Assembly (NCBI GenBank): GCA_023251155.1 | Contig: JAHEZH010000027.1 | Span: 1-46,804, forward strand | DNA from: Flammeovirgaceae bacterium | Lineage (GTDB): Bacteria > Bacteroidota > Bacteroidia > Cytophagales > Cyclobacteriaceae | DNA length: 46,804 nt | Reading direction: 5' to 3' | Shown: one piece after another, positions 1 through 9,371 of the stretch | Numbering within the stretch: the first letter of the stretch is position 1 | Layout: each line of letters starts with the position of its first letter | Notes under the pieces: generated by a model | Databases searched by the model: none | The model's input: only the letters and a program-made list of their open reading frames with translations | What the model was told of the DNA's origin: nothing | Program-made: the position numbers and the translations under genes

Positions 1-773
1 AGTCGGAGATTCTTCCGAAGATGGCCTTCCTGAAAAAACTGCCTGCCAAAGAGGTAAAACTTCCGTCGCTTCCTGCAGTGCCGGTAGTGGATAAGACAAG
101 AATCTATTTAGTAGATGTACCTAAAGGTGCGCAGACAGAGTTTCGTGTTGGTGGCGTTACCGGGTTAAAGTACGATGCAACAGGCGAATATTACAGGGCA
201 ATGCTTAGCAATTTTCCATTGGGCGGAGCTTTCAACAGCAGAGTGAATTTGAACTTGCGTGAAGATAAAGGATGGACATACGGTGCACGTTCTGGTTTTA
301 CCGGAGATAAGTACACCGGTACATTCTCTTTTAGCTCAGGTATTCGTGCAAATGCTACAGACAGTGCATTGGTAGAAGTAATGAAGGAATTGAATAACTA
401 TGCCAAGACCGGGATCACGGATGATGAATTGAAATTTATGAAGAACGCGTTAGGACAGCGTGATGCGTTGCTGTACGAAACCGGAATTCAGAAGGCCGGT
501 TTTATCGGAAGAATTCTGGAGTATGATCTTCCCGCCAATTTTGTTGATGAGCAAAACAAGATTCTCGCTAATCTGACAAAAGCAGAGGTCGATAAAACGG
601 CATCAAAATGGATAAAACCAGAGAAGGCAAACATCCTTCTGGTAGGAGATAAGGCAAAGATTTTGCCGGGCCTCGAAAAGCTGGGGTATGAAATTGTAGA
701 GTTGGATGTGAATGGAAAATTAAAGACAGGAAATGAATCGTTGAATAAAAAACTTCCGGATGTGAAGAAGTAA
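1..773 (+). CDS. M16 family (insulinase-like) zinc peptidase, C-terminal part
   Basis: The reading frame is open to the left edge (codons in phase from base 3), so this is the 3' end of a longer gene and the ATG at 21 is probably internal. The visible 250 residues match the C-terminal, non-catalytic half of an M16 peptidase: the stretch LGGAFNSRVN followed by LREDKGWTYGA is the family's characteristic second-half signature. The HxxEH zinc motif would lie upstream and is not in the window. The protein ends with a Lys-rich tail and the gene is followed by a strong terminator. Bacteroidota often encode two M16 proteins in tandem as periplasmic peptidases; whether a partner lies upstream cannot be seen. 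The family call is secure, the substrate unknown. Confidence 0.88.
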   Translation, partial: SEILPKMAFLKKLPAKEVKLPSLPAVPVVDKTRIYLVDVPKGAQTEFRVGGVTGLKYDATGEYYRAMLSNFPLGGAFNSRVNLNLREDKGWTYGARSGFTGDKYTGTFSFSSGIRANATDSALVEVMKELNNYAKTGITDDELKFMKNALGQRDALLYETGIQKAGFIGRILEYDLPANFVDEQNKILANLTKAEVDKTASKWIKPEKANILLVGDKAKILPGLEKLGYEIVELDVNGKLKTGNESLNKKLPDVKK

Positions 774-790
774 TCGTTCGGTGCAATAAC

Positions 791-847
791 AAAAACCATC
801 TCGTGATGAGCCCCTTTTTGCTCTCATCGGCGAGATGGTTTTTGTTT
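791..847 (+). terminator. Rho-independent terminator of the M16 peptidase gene
   Basis: AAAAACCATCTCG at 791-803 pairs with CGAGATGGTTTTT at 831-843, with an inner stem GATGAG/CTCATC (805-810 with 823-828), and is followed by a T-rich run. It begins 17 nt after the stop codon. Confidence 0.85.
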
Positions 848-954
848 TTATAAACAAGAGATAACGATACCTGATAAAAACGATTACTGATTTTGTAAGT
901 ACAGCAGAGCGTCAGAGCAAATCATGGCCTCTTTTTCAATTACGCTGTTTTCCG

Positions 955-962
955 TATCTTTC
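955..962 (+). promoter_or_regulatory. Possible -7 box of the mltF-like gene
   Basis: TATCTTTC matches the Bacteroidota -7 consensus TAnnTTTG at all fixed positions but the last, and ends 5 nt before the ATG at 968. A TTTC lies 18 nt upstream. If used, the mRNA would have almost no leader. Confidence 0.3.
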
Positions 963-967
963 CTTTT

Positions 968-2431
968 ATGAATGTCGACCGTTGGCTTAAGGTTCTCATT
1001 TTTACGGCCTTTTTGCAGTATTCGTGCCAGCCTCCCGGCAAGGAGCCTTCTTTTGCGACTGAACCCGAGGTACAGATCGATCTGAAAGAAATCAAAACAC
1101 GCGGTTATATCAATGTATTGGTCGATAATAATTCCGTCAGTTATTTTATTTATAAAGGTGCTCCCATCGGCTATGAGTATGAGTTGCTGCAGCGTTTTGC
1201 CAAGTCACTCAAAGTGGATTTAAAAATCAAAGTAATCACCGGAGTAGAAGAAGCGTTCAATCTGTTAAATAAAGGTGAAGGCGATGTAATTGCTTTTCCT
1301 CTTACTGTCAATCTCGAGCGTAAGGAGTACGTTGCGTTTACCGATCCGCACTTTAGTACTCATCAGGTGCTGGTGCAACGCAAACCTGCCGATTGGGCTG
1401 CCAATCCTCATCTCGCTGAAAAGAAAATGATTCGTCATCCGGCAGAGTTGATTGGAAAAGACGTCTATGTGATGCGCGGTTCTTCCTTCAAGCTGCGTCT
1501 TGAAAATCTTTCGAAAGAAATGGGAGGTCAGATTATTATTCACGAAGACAGTGCGTCGGCAGAAACCGAGTCGCTCATTCTTAAAGTGGTAAGCGGTGAA
1601 ATCGATTATACCGTTACGGACCAGACCTTAGGTATGGTGAATGCTGCGTATTATCCTGAGCTGGATATCAAAACAGTTATGAGTTTGCCACAACAGATTG
1701 CATGGGCAGTAAGAAAAAATTCTCCGGACTTACTTACCGCTGCGAACGAGTGGATGAAGAAAATTAAAAAGGAGGGCACCTATCAGGTGATCTATGATCG
1801 GTACTTTAAAAGTCCACGTTCGTCCATCCAACACATGAATAGCGACTATTCTTCGTTGAATGGTGGTAAACTCTCACCATTTGATGATATCATTAAGTCA
1901 AATGCAAAAATCATTGGATGGGATTGGCGGCTGGTAGCGTCTGTTGTCTATCAGGAATCTAATTTTAAACAAAACCTGACCTCGTGGGCAGGGGCCACCG
2001 GATTGATGCAATTAATGCCCGGAACAGGCAAGCGTTTTGGGGCAGGTAATTTGCATGATCCTGATCAGAACATCAGGGCAGGAGTTCGTTTTCTTAAATT
2101 TCTGGACAACCATTGGGCGAAAACAATAAATGATAAAGACGAACGTCTACGTTTTGTACTGGCCTCTTACAATGTGGGCTTGTCGCACGTGATTGATGCC
2201 AAGAAGCTGGCAAAAAAATATGGAGCAGATCCAACGCGATGGGAAGATGTGGAAAAATACATGTTGCTCAAATCCAATCCGAAATACTATCGCGATCCGG
2301 TAGTGGCGGCGGGCTATTGCAGATGCGAAGGTCCGGTTTCTTATGTGCGAGAAGTATTGCATCGGTATGAACACTATAAAACCCATATTGCAGGAATCAA
2401 TAGCGAAAAACGAACACTTCTGGTTGGTTAA
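968..2431 (+). CDS. mltF: MltF-like membrane-bound lytic murein transglycosylase (lipoprotein)
   Basis: The product cleaves the glycan strands of peptidoglycan, releasing 1,6-anhydro-muropeptides, probably at a membrane facing the periplasm. The N-terminus is a lipoprotein signal ending in LQYSC, so Cys20 should be lipidated. Residues about 40-275 form a family 3 solute-binding-like domain (GYEYELLQRFAKSLKV, GDVIAFPLTV). Residues about 305-440 form an SLT transglycosylase domain with the motif QESNF, in which Glu330 is the expected catalytic acid, followed by GATGLMQLMPGT and the ASYNVG motif. This domain order is that of E. coli MltF, and 487 residues is close to its usual length. The gene lies alone after a terminator; the next gene begins 48 bp later. 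The symbol rests on architecture, not proven orthology. Confidence 0.88.
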   Translation: MNVDRWLKVLIFTAFLQYSCQPPGKEPSFATEPEVQIDLKEIKTRGYINVLVDNNSVSYFIYKGAPIGYEYELLQRFAKSLKVDLKIKVITGVEEAFNLLNKGEGDVIAFPLTVNLERKEYVAFTDPHFSTHQVLVQRKPADWAANPHLAEKKMIRHPAELIGKDVYVMRGSSFKLRLENLSKEMGGQIIIHEDSASAETESLILKVVSGEIDYTVTDQTLGMVNAAYYPELDIKTVMSLPQQIAWAVRKNSPDLLTAANEWMKKIKKEGTYQVIYDRYFKSPRSSIQHMNSDYSSLNGGKLSPFDDIIKSNAKIIGWDWRLVASVVYQESNFKQNLTSWAGATGLMQLMPGTGKRFGAGNLHDPDQNIRAGVRFLKFLDNHWAKTINDKDERLRFVLASYNVGLSHVIDAKKLAKKYGADPTRWEDVEKYMLLKSNPKYYRDPVVAAGYCRCEGPVSYVREVLHRYEHYKTHIAGINSEKRTLLVG

Positions 2432-2479
2432 GCGTTTTAAAGGAAGTAAAAATCAATTCATAAGTTATAAAGCGATCCG

Positions 2480-2968
2480 GTGATGTGGGAGGAAATTCTT
2501 GAAGTACTAAGTGTGGTGGTTATTCCGAGCGCTTTAAAATTTTTTCTTGGCCCTATTTTCGGTTTCCTGAGAGGATACAGTATTGTAATCAGGTTAGCAG
2601 GCACAGTAGCTGGTATGATGCTGAGTGTGGTGGTGTTTACTTTCTTTGGTGATCTTATCCGCGTGGCTATTCATAAATGGTTTCCTCCCAAGAAAAAAAA
2701 GAAACGATTTACCGCGGGCAATCGAAGAATAGTAACCGTGTGGCGGAAATTCGGAATGGCAGGTGTAGCGGCACTTACGCCAGTGCTATTTACTCCTATA
2801 CCAGGAACCATTATTGCTGTCAGCTTCGGTGCTCCCAGAAACAAGATTTTCCTTTATATGTTTATTAGTGCCGTGGTCTGGAGTTTTATCATCAATGGAT
2901 TACTGTACTACTTTGGTACAAGTATTTTTCCTGATTTTATGCTGCCCAATGATTTGCCACCACGGTAG
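2480..2968 (+). CDS. Small polytopic membrane protein of unknown function
   Basis: A 162-residue protein with about four hydrophobic segments (roughly residues 8-30, 38-60, 92-115 and 125-150) split by a very basic loop, KKKKKRF, near residue 73. The third and fourth segments enclose a TPIPGTI turn. The layout recalls small multidrug-export or DedA-like proteins, but I do not recognise it firmly. The start could be GTG 2480 or ATG 2483; no ribosome-binding site decides. It is 48 bp downstream of the mltF-like gene on the same strand and may be co-transcribed. Its stop is only 4 bp from the stop of the convergent serine dehydratase gene. Confidence 0.7.
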   Translation: MMWEEILEVLSVVVIPSALKFFLGPIFGFLRGYSIVIRLAGTVAGMMLSVVVFTFFGDLIRVAIHKWFPPKKKKKRFTAGNRRIVTVWRKFGMAGVAALTPVLFTPIPGTIIAVSFGAPRNKIFLYMFISAVVWSFIINGLLYYFGTSIFPDFMLPNDLPPR

Positions 2969-2972
2969 CGCA

Positions 2973-3878
2973 CTACTTCACTTCCTCGTCAGGTAGTACT
3001 TCAATATCCCTGATCAATACTTTTTTGGAAATCTTTTGTCCGGTACGCGTAGCCGCTAGTCCGCCTAATGCCGTTTCCTTATAGCGTGTTTCCATGCTGG
3101 CACCGATCTCACCCATGGCTTCAATCACTTCATCTACGGGTATCACACTGCTCACATCAGCCAAGCCAATCTGCGCCGAGCTATTGGCAATGGCAGCAGC
3201 ACTTGCATTGCGCACTACGCATGGCACTTCTACTAATCCGGCTACCGGATCACACACTAACCCCAACATGCATTGTATGGTAATGGCAACGGCATTAAAA
3301 ATCTGGTTGGTATTTCCGCCAAGACAATAAACAATGGAGCCCGCTGCCATTGCGGCAGCTGTTCCAGTCTCTGCCTGGCATCCCCCCACAGCACCGGCAA
3401 TGGATGCTTGTTGCTCAATAATTAATGCAATACCTGCTGCAAGTAATAAGGCATCAAGTATTTTTTCATCACTGATGTCATGTATCTCTTGCAACGTATA
3501 AAGAACTCCCGGCATAATACCACTTGCTCCTGCGGTGGGTGCAGCTACAATGCGGCCCATGCAGGAGTTCACTTCTTTCGCTGCCAGGGCGCGTGCAATC
3601 AGGTGCTGAAATTCTTTGGATAAAACCGGAGTAGGGTAACGATAGACTTTCTTTGCTCCATTATTGATCATGCCTGAGCGGGAGGTCATGTCTTCTTCCA
3701 GGCCTGTACGCACGGCATCTTTCATCACTTCCCATGCACGGGCGAGCCCTTCCCGAATTTGTGCTTCCTTCGTGCCGCGCTGTTCCATTTCATATTCCAG
3801 CACTACCTCCACCAAAGAGCGATGGTGCTCTTCACTGTGTTTTTTCCATCCTTCAAACGATTCAAACAGGAAAGCCAT
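2973..3878 (-). CDS. sdaAA: L-serine dehydratase (L-serine ammonia-lyase), iron-sulfur type, alpha subunit
   Basis: Deaminates L-serine to pyruvate and ammonia using a [4Fe-4S] cluster in the cytoplasm. The 301-residue sequence holds the family motifs NSCMGRIVAAPTAGASG, AVGGCQAETGTAAAMAAG and GLVCDPVAGLVEVPC; Cys106, Cys167 and Cys209 are the likely cluster ligands. The length is that of a separate alpha subunit. The beta subunit, which carries the ACT-like part in two-subunit enzymes, is not adjacent and not in the window, so it must be elsewhere or dispensable. ATG 3878 is preceded by a -7 box TAATTTTG 21 nt upstream. gcvP, another glycine/serine-related gene, lies 2.6 kb away on the same strand but not in the same operon. 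Confidence 0.93.
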   Translation of the reverse strand: MAFLFESFEGWKKHSEEHHRSLVEVVLEYEMEQRGTKEAQIREGLARAWEVMKDAVRTGLEEDMTSRSGMINNGAKKVYRYPTPVLSKEFQHLIARALAAKEVNSCMGRIVAAPTAGASGIMPGVLYTLQEIHDISDEKILDALLLAAGIALIIEQQASIAGAVGGCQAETGTAAAMAAGSIVYCLGGNTNQIFNAVAITIQCMLGLVCDPVAGLVEVPCVVRNASAAAIANSSAQIGLADVSSVIPVDEVIEAMGEIGASMETRYKETALGGLAATRTGQKISKKVLIRDIEVLPDEEVK

Positions 3879-3899
3879 GGCCTTGTTGGTTTAAAGATT

Positions 3900-3907
3900 C
3901 AAAATTA
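3900..3907 (-). promoter_or_regulatory. -7 box (TAATTTTG) of the serine dehydratase gene
   Basis: On the minus strand this is a perfect TAnnTTTG, 21 nt before the ATG at 3878. No clear TTTG is seen at the usual 19-21 nt upstream, so the -33 element is unassigned. The whole 3879-4068 gap is a divergent control region; I saw no gene in it. Confidence 0.4.
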
Positions 3908-4068
3908 GTCATTTCAAAAATGATCGGGATCTATACCCCGTTATGGAGGAATATTTAATTTTTTACACGAAAAGCAGATAATCAGATTGCAAAACGGTTA
4001 CTTTTCGAACATGAAATGAGCGCGATTCTCTTGACGGATTTTACGCTGTTCACCTCAACCTGATCCTG

Positions 4069-4557
4069 ATGAATACCAAACAACTTCTTATTGGAGTTTT
4101 GTTCGCTGCCTGCTTCATTTCGATGCAGTCACCCGGACAAAACTTTTGGCAGGTACTTGCTGAAGTAGGGTTTACCAGCAAGAAAGATAAGAATGGCTAC
4201 CAGGTGGAGACTCCCGTATTCAGCGCCACACTCAAAAGTTTTCATGGAAAAAAAGTAAAGCTGAAAGGCTATGTGATTCCGGTGAGCGAGGTAGGTGACT
4301 CCGATAAATTCATGCTCTCTTCATTACCTTTTAATGTCTGCTATTTCTGTGGAGCGGCCGGCCCCGAAACAGTCGTGGAAGTAGAATCATCAGAAAAAAT
4401 CAAATTTTCTTCCAAAGCAATATGGATGGAAGGTATCTTGCAGTTGAATGACAAAGATCCGGATCATCACATGTTCATTTTAAAATCGGCCCGAAGCATT
4501 AGTGTAACGGGTACTACCATGAAAGACGATCCGGTTGTGCGTCAGCCATCACGTTAA
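4069..4557 (+). CDS. Small secreted CxxC protein, DUF3299-like
   Basis: A 162-residue protein with a Sec-type signal peptide (MNTKQLLIGV, then a hydrophobic run to about residue 22). The mature part has a beta-rich pattern: GKKVKLKGYVIPV, then FMLSSLPFNVC and CYFCGAAGPET. Cys91 and Cys94 form a CxxC motif that could bind metal or do redox chemistry. The arrangement resembles DUF3299 proteins, whose function is not established. A clear paralogue lies at 5951-6409, and both flank the M28 peptidase gene, which follows 20 bp downstream on the same strand and is probably co-transcribed. Signal peptide and CxxC are visible; the family link is by resemblance. Confidence 0.8.
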   Translation: MNTKQLLIGVLFAACFISMQSPGQNFWQVLAEVGFTSKKDKNGYQVETPVFSATLKSFHGKKVKLKGYVIPVSEVGDSDKFMLSSLPFNVCYFCGAAGPETVVEVESSEKIKFSSKAIWMEGILQLNDKDPDHHMFILKSARSISVTGTTMKDDPVVRQPSR

Positions 4558-4577
4558 ACTTCTTTATTTCTTACCCC

Positions 4578-5948
4578 ATGTTTCGAGTACTATTCACCAG
4601 TTTGGTTGTGATGTGCGTGAGCGTTGCTTATGCGCAAGACGACACTACCGTAAAGACCATTTTTGACGAAGCACTTCGCAACGGCAAGTCGTATGAGATG
4701 CTGGAGCACTTGACGAAAAAAGTTGGTCCACGGCTTTCGGGTTCACCCGGGGCAGCTGCAGCAGTAGAGTGGAGCCGGCATGTGATGGAAGATTTCGGAT
4801 TTGATTCGGTGTGGCTGCAGCCGGTGATGGTGCCACATTGGGTACGCGGCCAGCAGGAAATGGCGCGCATCATCAATTCAAAAAAGATGGGCACCGTATC
4901 GGTGAATGTATGTGCACTGGGAGGATCGGTAGGAACCGGCCCCGGAGGTTTAGTGTCTCAGATCGTAGAAGTGAAATCATTTGATGAACTGAAACAGTTG
5001 GGGGTAAAGGGAGTAAAAGGGAAATGGGTATTCTTCAATCGCCCCATGGATCCCACCAAAATAAACACATTCGCTGCTTATAGCGGAGCGGTTGACCAGC
5101 GGGGTAGCGGTGCGTCAGAAGCGGCGAAGTATGGTGCCATCGGTGCTATTGTCAGATCAATGGGGTTAAATTCAGAAGAGTATCCGCACACCGGAGGCGT
5201 TCGCTATGCACCGAACATCCCTCAACTGCCAGCCGTAGCGATCAGCACCAGGCATGCCGATTTGTTAAGCAAACTATTGAAAGACGATAAAGACCTGCAA
5301 CTGTATGTAGAAACACATTGCGAGACATTGCCTGATGCCCCGTCCTATAATGTGATCGGAGAATTGCGAGGAAGTGAATACAACGATGAGATCATTGTAG
5401 TAAGTGGTCATCTTGACTCGTGGGATCTGGCCGAAGGCGCGCACGATGATGGGGCAGGTTGCGTTCAGTCGATCGAAGTGTTGCGCTTGTTTAAACTGAT
5501 GGGATATAAACCAAAGCGGACCATTCGTGCCGTGATGTACATGAATGAGGAGAACGGTTTGCGTGGCGGATTGAAGTATGCCGAAATGGCTTTGAAGAAT
5601 AAAGAGAAACACATTGCGGCCATTGAATCAGATCGCGGAGGATTTACACCACGCGGATTCTCAATGGCCGCAGATGATGCGGTGAAACAAAAAGTACAAA
5701 GCTGGCAATCGTTATTCAAGCCATTCGATGTCTGGGATTTTACTCAGGAAGGTGGAGGTGCAGATATCGGTCCGTTAGCCAATCAAGGCGTTCCCTTATT
5801 TGGTTTTGTGCCCGACTCACAACGCTACTTCGATTACCATCATACTCCCGAAGATACCTTTGATAAAGTAAACAAGCGTGAGCTGGAACTGGGATCAGGG
5901 GCGATGGCCGCGCTGGTGTACCTGATGGATAAGTATGGGTTGAAGTGA
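4578..5948 (+). CDS. Secreted M28 family metallopeptidase with PA domain (carboxypeptidase Q-like)
   Basis: A 456-residue exported zinc aminopeptidase or dipeptidase. The N-terminus is a signal peptide cleaved near AYAQ (about residue 20). Residues about 120-250 form a protease-associated insert; the M28 catalytic domain follows. Predicted metal ligands are all present: His278 in GHLDSW, Asp290 in HDDGAG, Glu324/Glu325 in NEENG (catalytic and ligand), Asp352 in ESDRGG and His421/His422 in YHHTPEDT. The order matches plasma glutamate carboxypeptidase-like peptidases. It is flanked by two paralogous small CxxC proteins, one 20 bp upstream on the same strand and one convergent just downstream (stops 2 bp apart). 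Substrate is unknown. Confidence 0.93.
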   Translation: MFRVLFTSLVVMCVSVAYAQDDTTVKTIFDEALRNGKSYEMLEHLTKKVGPRLSGSPGAAAAVEWSRHVMEDFGFDSVWLQPVMVPHWVRGQQEMARIINSKKMGTVSVNVCALGGSVGTGPGGLVSQIVEVKSFDELKQLGVKGVKGKWVFFNRPMDPTKINTFAAYSGAVDQRGSGASEAAKYGAIGAIVRSMGLNSEEYPHTGGVRYAPNIPQLPAVAISTRHADLLSKLLKDDKDLQLYVETHCETLPDAPSYNVIGELRGSEYNDEIIVVSGHLDSWDLAEGAHDDGAGCVQSIEVLRLFKLMGYKPKRTIRAVMYMNEENGLRGGLKYAEMALKNKEKHIAAIESDRGGFTPRGFSMAADDAVKQKVQSWQSLFKPFDVWDFTQEGGGADIGPLANQGVPLFGFVPDSQRYFDYHHTPEDTFDKVNKRELELGSGAMAALVYLMDKYGLK

Positions 5949-5950
5949 TT

Positions 5951-6409
5951 TTATAATTCGATTTCGCCCACCACACTTGCTTCCGTCAACACATAAATCA
6001 ACTGATCCGGATTTTTAGTGTTGAGTACGAATTTCCCTTTTACTTCTATCAATTTATTGGTGTAGATAAAAGGCGCTTTCAGGAATACTTCAATCGCAGT
6101 TTCCGGCCCGCCTACACCGCAGAAGAAGCAGGATGCCAGTGGTAATGAAGAAAACATAAAATGATCACTCTTCATGCTATTGTTCTGGTAAGGGAAAATA
6201 TAGCCAGGTAAGGAAATGATTTTTCCATTCAGTTCTTTTGCGCCTTTGCTGAACTGCGGATTGGCATACGGATCGTCAGCTGTTTTTTGATAGGTGATGT
6301 CATACAACTTGGGCCAAACAGTGGAAGGAAAGCCGCTATAGGTCACTTTCGATTGTGCGAAAGCACTACTTGCGCAGGCAGCAGAAATAACAAACAGCAA
6401 TAATCTCAT
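5951..6409 (-). CDS. Small secreted CxxC protein, paralogue of the one at 4069-4557
   Basis: A 152-residue protein with a signal peptide cleaved near AFAQ (about residue 19). It shares with the 4069-4557 product the patterns GYIFPY (GYVIPV in the other), FMFSSLPLASC and CFFCGVGGPET, including a CxxC at Cys94 and Cys97; outside these blocks similarity is lower. Both resemble DUF3299. The gene runs toward the M28 peptidase gene and ends 2 bp from its stop. A -7 box lies only 4 nt before the ATG, next to the gcvP terminator. Function unknown; a metal or redox role is only suggested by the CxxC. Confidence 0.8.
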   Translation of the reverse strand: MRLLLFVISAACASSAFAQSKVTYSGFPSTVWPKLYDITYQKTADDPYANPQFSKGAKELNGKIISLPGYIFPYQNNSMKSDHFMFSSLPLASCFFCGVGGPETAIEVFLKAPFIYTNKLIEVKGKFVLNTKNPDQLIYVLTEASVVGEIEL

Positions 6410-6413
6410 GGCT

Positions 6414-6421
6414 CAAAAATA
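6414..6421 (-). promoter_or_regulatory. -7 box (TATTTTTG) directly before the start at 6409
   Basis: A perfect TAnnTTTG on the minus strand, ending 4 nt before the ATG. It overlaps the T-rich tail of the gcvP terminator, so the two functions cannot be separated by eye. No -33 TTTG is visible because the terminator hairpin occupies that place. Confidence 0.35.
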
Positions 6422-6450
6422 ACAAAACCCGGACGAGGCCGGGTTTTGTT
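6414..6450 (-). terminator. Terminator downstream of gcvP
   Basis: AACAAAACCCGG (6421-6432) pairs with CCGGGTTTTGTT (6439-6450). On the minus strand the hairpin is followed by a T-rich run reaching 6414. It starts 22 nt after the gcvP stop codon. Confidence 0.8.
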
Positions 6451-6471
6451 TTATAGGAATGGAATCAGTCA

Positions 6472-9324
6472 TTATGCATTTGCGTATTCTTCCACCGGAA
6501 GACAGCTGCATACCAGGTTACGATCTCCGTAGGCATTATCCACACGGCTTACACTTGGCCAGAACTTCGCCTCCTTCACATAAGGAAGCGGATACGCTGC
6601 TTTCTGTCTGCTGTAAGGTCTTGTCCATTCATCGGCAGTGATTACCGCTGCGGTGTGTGGCGCATGTTTCAATACGTTGTTTTCTTTATCGGCTTTGCCT
6701 TCTTCCACTTCACGGATTTCATTTCTGATTTCAATGAGTGCCTGGCAGAAGCGATCCAGTTCTTCTTTCGGTTCACTTTCAGTCGGTTCAATCATCAGTG
6801 TACCTGCCACCGGGAAAGATACCGTGGGCGCGTGGAATCCATAATCCATCAGGCGTTTCGCGATATCTTCTACTTCAATACCTGATTTCTTAAAGTCACG
6901 GCAATCGACAATCATCTCATGCGCACAACGACCGTTCGCACCGGTATACAGTATTTTGTAGTGAACGCTTAGTTTTTCCTTGATGTAGTTCGCATTGAAT
7001 ATCGCCATCTTGGTAGCGTTAGTTAATCCGTCACCACCCATCATGGCAATGTAAGCATAAGAGATCGGCAGAATACTTGCGCTTCCCCAAGGGGCGGCAG
7101 ATACGGCCGTGATCGCTTTTTCACCACCTGTTTTCACCACCGCATGTCCGGGTAAGAAAGGCTTCAGCTTGTCATTGACACAAATAGGTCCCATGCCAGG
7201 GCCACCACCACCGTGAGGTATACAGAATGTTTTATGAAGATTTAAGTGGCACACATCGGCACCAATGGTTGCCGGAGATGTTAAGCCCACCTGTGCATTC
7301 ATGTTGGCACCATCCATGTAAACCAGTCCGCCATTGGTATGAATGGTTTCACAGATTTCAATGATGGATTCTTCAAACACTCCGTGCGTAGAGGGATACG
7401 TTACCATCAGGCAGGAAAGCTTGTCTTTGTATTGATCGGCTTTTGCTTTCAGATCAGCCACATCGATTTTACCTTCTTCATCTGACTTCACAATCACGAT
7501 GTCCATACCCGCCATGGCTGCACTGGCAGGGTTAGTACCGTGTGCCGATGCCGGGATTAATGAAATGGTGCGGTGACTTTCGTTGCGGCTTTCATGATAA
7601 GCACGAATCACCATTAATCCGGCATACTCACCCTGGGCACCGCTGTTGGGCTGGAGTGATACGCCGGTGAACCCCGTGATCTCTTTCAACCAGTTCTCCA
7701 GGTTGGTGATGATTTCTTTATATCCTTCAGTCTGGTGAGACGGAGCGAACGGGTGAATATTTCCCAGCTCTGGCCATGTTACCGGAATCATTTCAGAAGT
7801 AGCGTTCAGCTTCATGGTACATGACCCCAATGAGATCATGCTATGCACCATGGATAAATCTTTGTTCTCTAATTTTTTGATGTAACGCAACATCTCGTGT
7901 TCGGAATGATGCGCATTGAAAATGGGATGAGTCAAGAATGCAGAAGTCCGGATCAAGGATGCCGGCCAGCTGATTTCTGCGGCAGCGGGTTTAGCCTTTG
8001 CTCCGAAAATTTCCAGTACAACGCTAATGTCTTCAGCAGTAGTCGTTTCATCGACAGCGATACCTACATGATTGTCAGCAAAGTACCTGAAGTTGATTTC
8101 TCTCTTCTCTGCTTCCGCCTGAATTTTTTTCGTGTCAGCCACCGCAATCTTCAGTGTATCGAAGTAATTTTCATTTACTTGTTTCAGCCCGGCTGCGGTT
8201 AATCCGGCTTCCAGTTGCTTCGCTAATCCATGAATGCGCAAAGCAATTTTTTTCAATCCTTCAGGGCCATGATATACCGAATACATTCCGGCCATCACCG
8301 ACAATAAAACTTGTGCCGTACAAATGTTGGAAGTTGCTTTCTCTCTGCGGATGTGCTGCTCGCGCGTTTGCAATGCCATACGATAACCCGGGTTGCCCGA
8401 TGCATCAATTGAAGCACCGATGATACGCCCCGGCATCTGGCGCTTGAAGTCATCTTTGGTAGCGAAGAATGCCGCATGAGGACCACCGAAGCCCATCGGT
8501 ACACCAAAGCGTTGCGATGTTCCCAACACAATGTCCGCACCCATTTCGCCGGGCGATTTCATCAATAGTAAACTCATCAGGTCAGAAGCAACTACAACAA
8601 ACACTTCTTTTTCATGAGCACTTTCAATAAAAGAAGTATAATCTTTAACTGCACCGTTGTTGTCCGGGTTTTGAATCAATACCCCAAACAAGCCCGCATC
8701 CGTAATATCCAGTTTGCTGACATCACCGATCACCAGTTCTACACCGATAGGGGTGCAGCGGGTTTTCAGACAGTCGATGGTTTGAGGGAATACGTTTTGA
8801 TCCACAAAGAATTTAGCGGCATTCTTTTTAGCCGACTTGCGCGAAGCAAAAAGTAAATGCATGGCTTCAGCGGCAGCAGTACCTTCATCCAGTAAAGAGG
8901 CATTGGCAATCTGCATTCCCGTCAGGTCAATCACCATGGTCTGGTAATTGATCAATGCTTCCAGGCGGCCTTGAGCAATTTCAGCCTGGTAAGGAGTGTA
9001 TGCGGTGTACCATCCCGGATTCTCTAAAATGTTTCGGAGGATTACTCCGGGAGTAATGGTGTTATAATAACCGGTACCGATATAGGATTTATATACTTTA
9101 TTCTTCGAAGCGATTTTTTTGAAGCTTTTCAGAAATTCAAATTCAGACTGAGCGGCCGGGAGATTCAGCGCCTTTTTGAGGCGGATGTTGGCCGGGATGG
9201 TTTGATCAATAACTTCGTCTACTGATTTGGCTTTGACCACTTTCAGCATTTCTTCTATCTGGTGAGCATTGGGCCCGATGTGGCGGCCTTCAAATTTTTC
9301 TTCGTAATGCGCGTCTGTTTTCAT
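6472..9324 (-). CDS. gcvP: Glycine dehydrogenase (decarboxylating), glycine cleavage system P protein
   Basis: The PLP-dependent P protein decarboxylates glycine and passes the aminomethyl group to the lipoyl arm of GcvH. At 950 residues it is the full-length single-chain form with fused N- and C-terminal halves. Visible landmarks are [17 protein letters not shown] near the N-terminus, GCTMKLNA-type text ([11 protein letters not shown]), [14 protein letters not shown], and the PLP-binding site [18 protein letters not shown] with Lys698 as the Schiff-base lysine. The gene stands alone between its own terminator and the ndk terminator; gcvT and gcvH are not in the window. Upstream of ATG 9324 a near-consensus TACATTTT can be seen. 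No anomalies. Confidence 0.98.
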   Translation of the reverse strand: MKTDAHYEEKFEGRHIGPNAHQIEEMLKVVKAKSVDEVIDQTIPANIRLKKALNLPAAQSEFEFLKSFKKIASKNKVYKSYIGTGYYNTITPGVILRNILENPGWYTAYTPYQAEIAQGRLEALINYQTMVIDLTGMQIANASLLDEGTAAAEAMHLLFASRKSAKKNAAKFFVDQNVFPQTIDCLKTRCTPIGVELVIGDVSKLDITDAGLFGVLIQNPDNNGAVKDYTSFIESAHEKEVFVVVASDLMSLLLMKSPGEMGADIVLGTSQRFGVPMGFGGPHAAFFATKDDFKRQMPGRIIGASIDASGNPGYRMALQTREQHIRREKATSNICTAQVLLSVMAGMYSVYHGPEGLKKIALRIHGLAKQLEAGLTAAGLKQVNENYFDTLKIAVADTKKIQAEAEKREINFRYFADNHVGIAVDETTTAEDISVVLEIFGAKAKPAAAEISWPASLIRTSAFLTHPIFNAHHSEHEMLRYIKKLENKDLSMVHSMISLGSCTMKLNATSEMIPVTWPELGNIHPFAPSHQTEGYKEIITNLENWLKEITGFTGVSLQPNSGAQGEYAGLMVIRAYHESRNESHRTISLIPASAHGTNPASAAMAGMDIVIVKSDEEGKIDVADLKAKADQYKDKLSCLMVTYPSTHGVFEESIIEICETIHTNGGLVYMDGANMNAQVGLTSPATIGADVCHLNLHKTFCIPHGGGGPGMGPICVNDKLKPFLPGHAVVKTGGEKAITAVSAAPWGSASILPISYAYIAMMGGDGLTNATKMAIFNANYIKEKLSVHYKILYTGANGRCAHEMIVDCRDFKKSGIEVEDIAKRLMDYGFHAPTVSFPVAGTLMIEPTESEPKEELDRFCQALIEIRNEIREVEEGKADKENNVLKHAPHTAAVITADEWTRPYSRQKAAYPLPYVKEAKFWPSVSRVDNAYGDRNLVCSCLPVEEYANA

Positions 9325-9371
9325 TCAGGAAATTAAAATGTAGGTAAATGGAAGGATGGGCACTTTAATTA

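Noticed and set aside
21-23. ATG 21 as the start of the M16 protein
   Set aside because: The frame is open to the window edge and the visible sequence starts in the middle of the C-terminal half of the family, so the real start is outside.
6638-6885. Plus-strand frames within gcvP
   Set aside because: They overlie a highly conserved gene in the opposite strand and have no support of their own.
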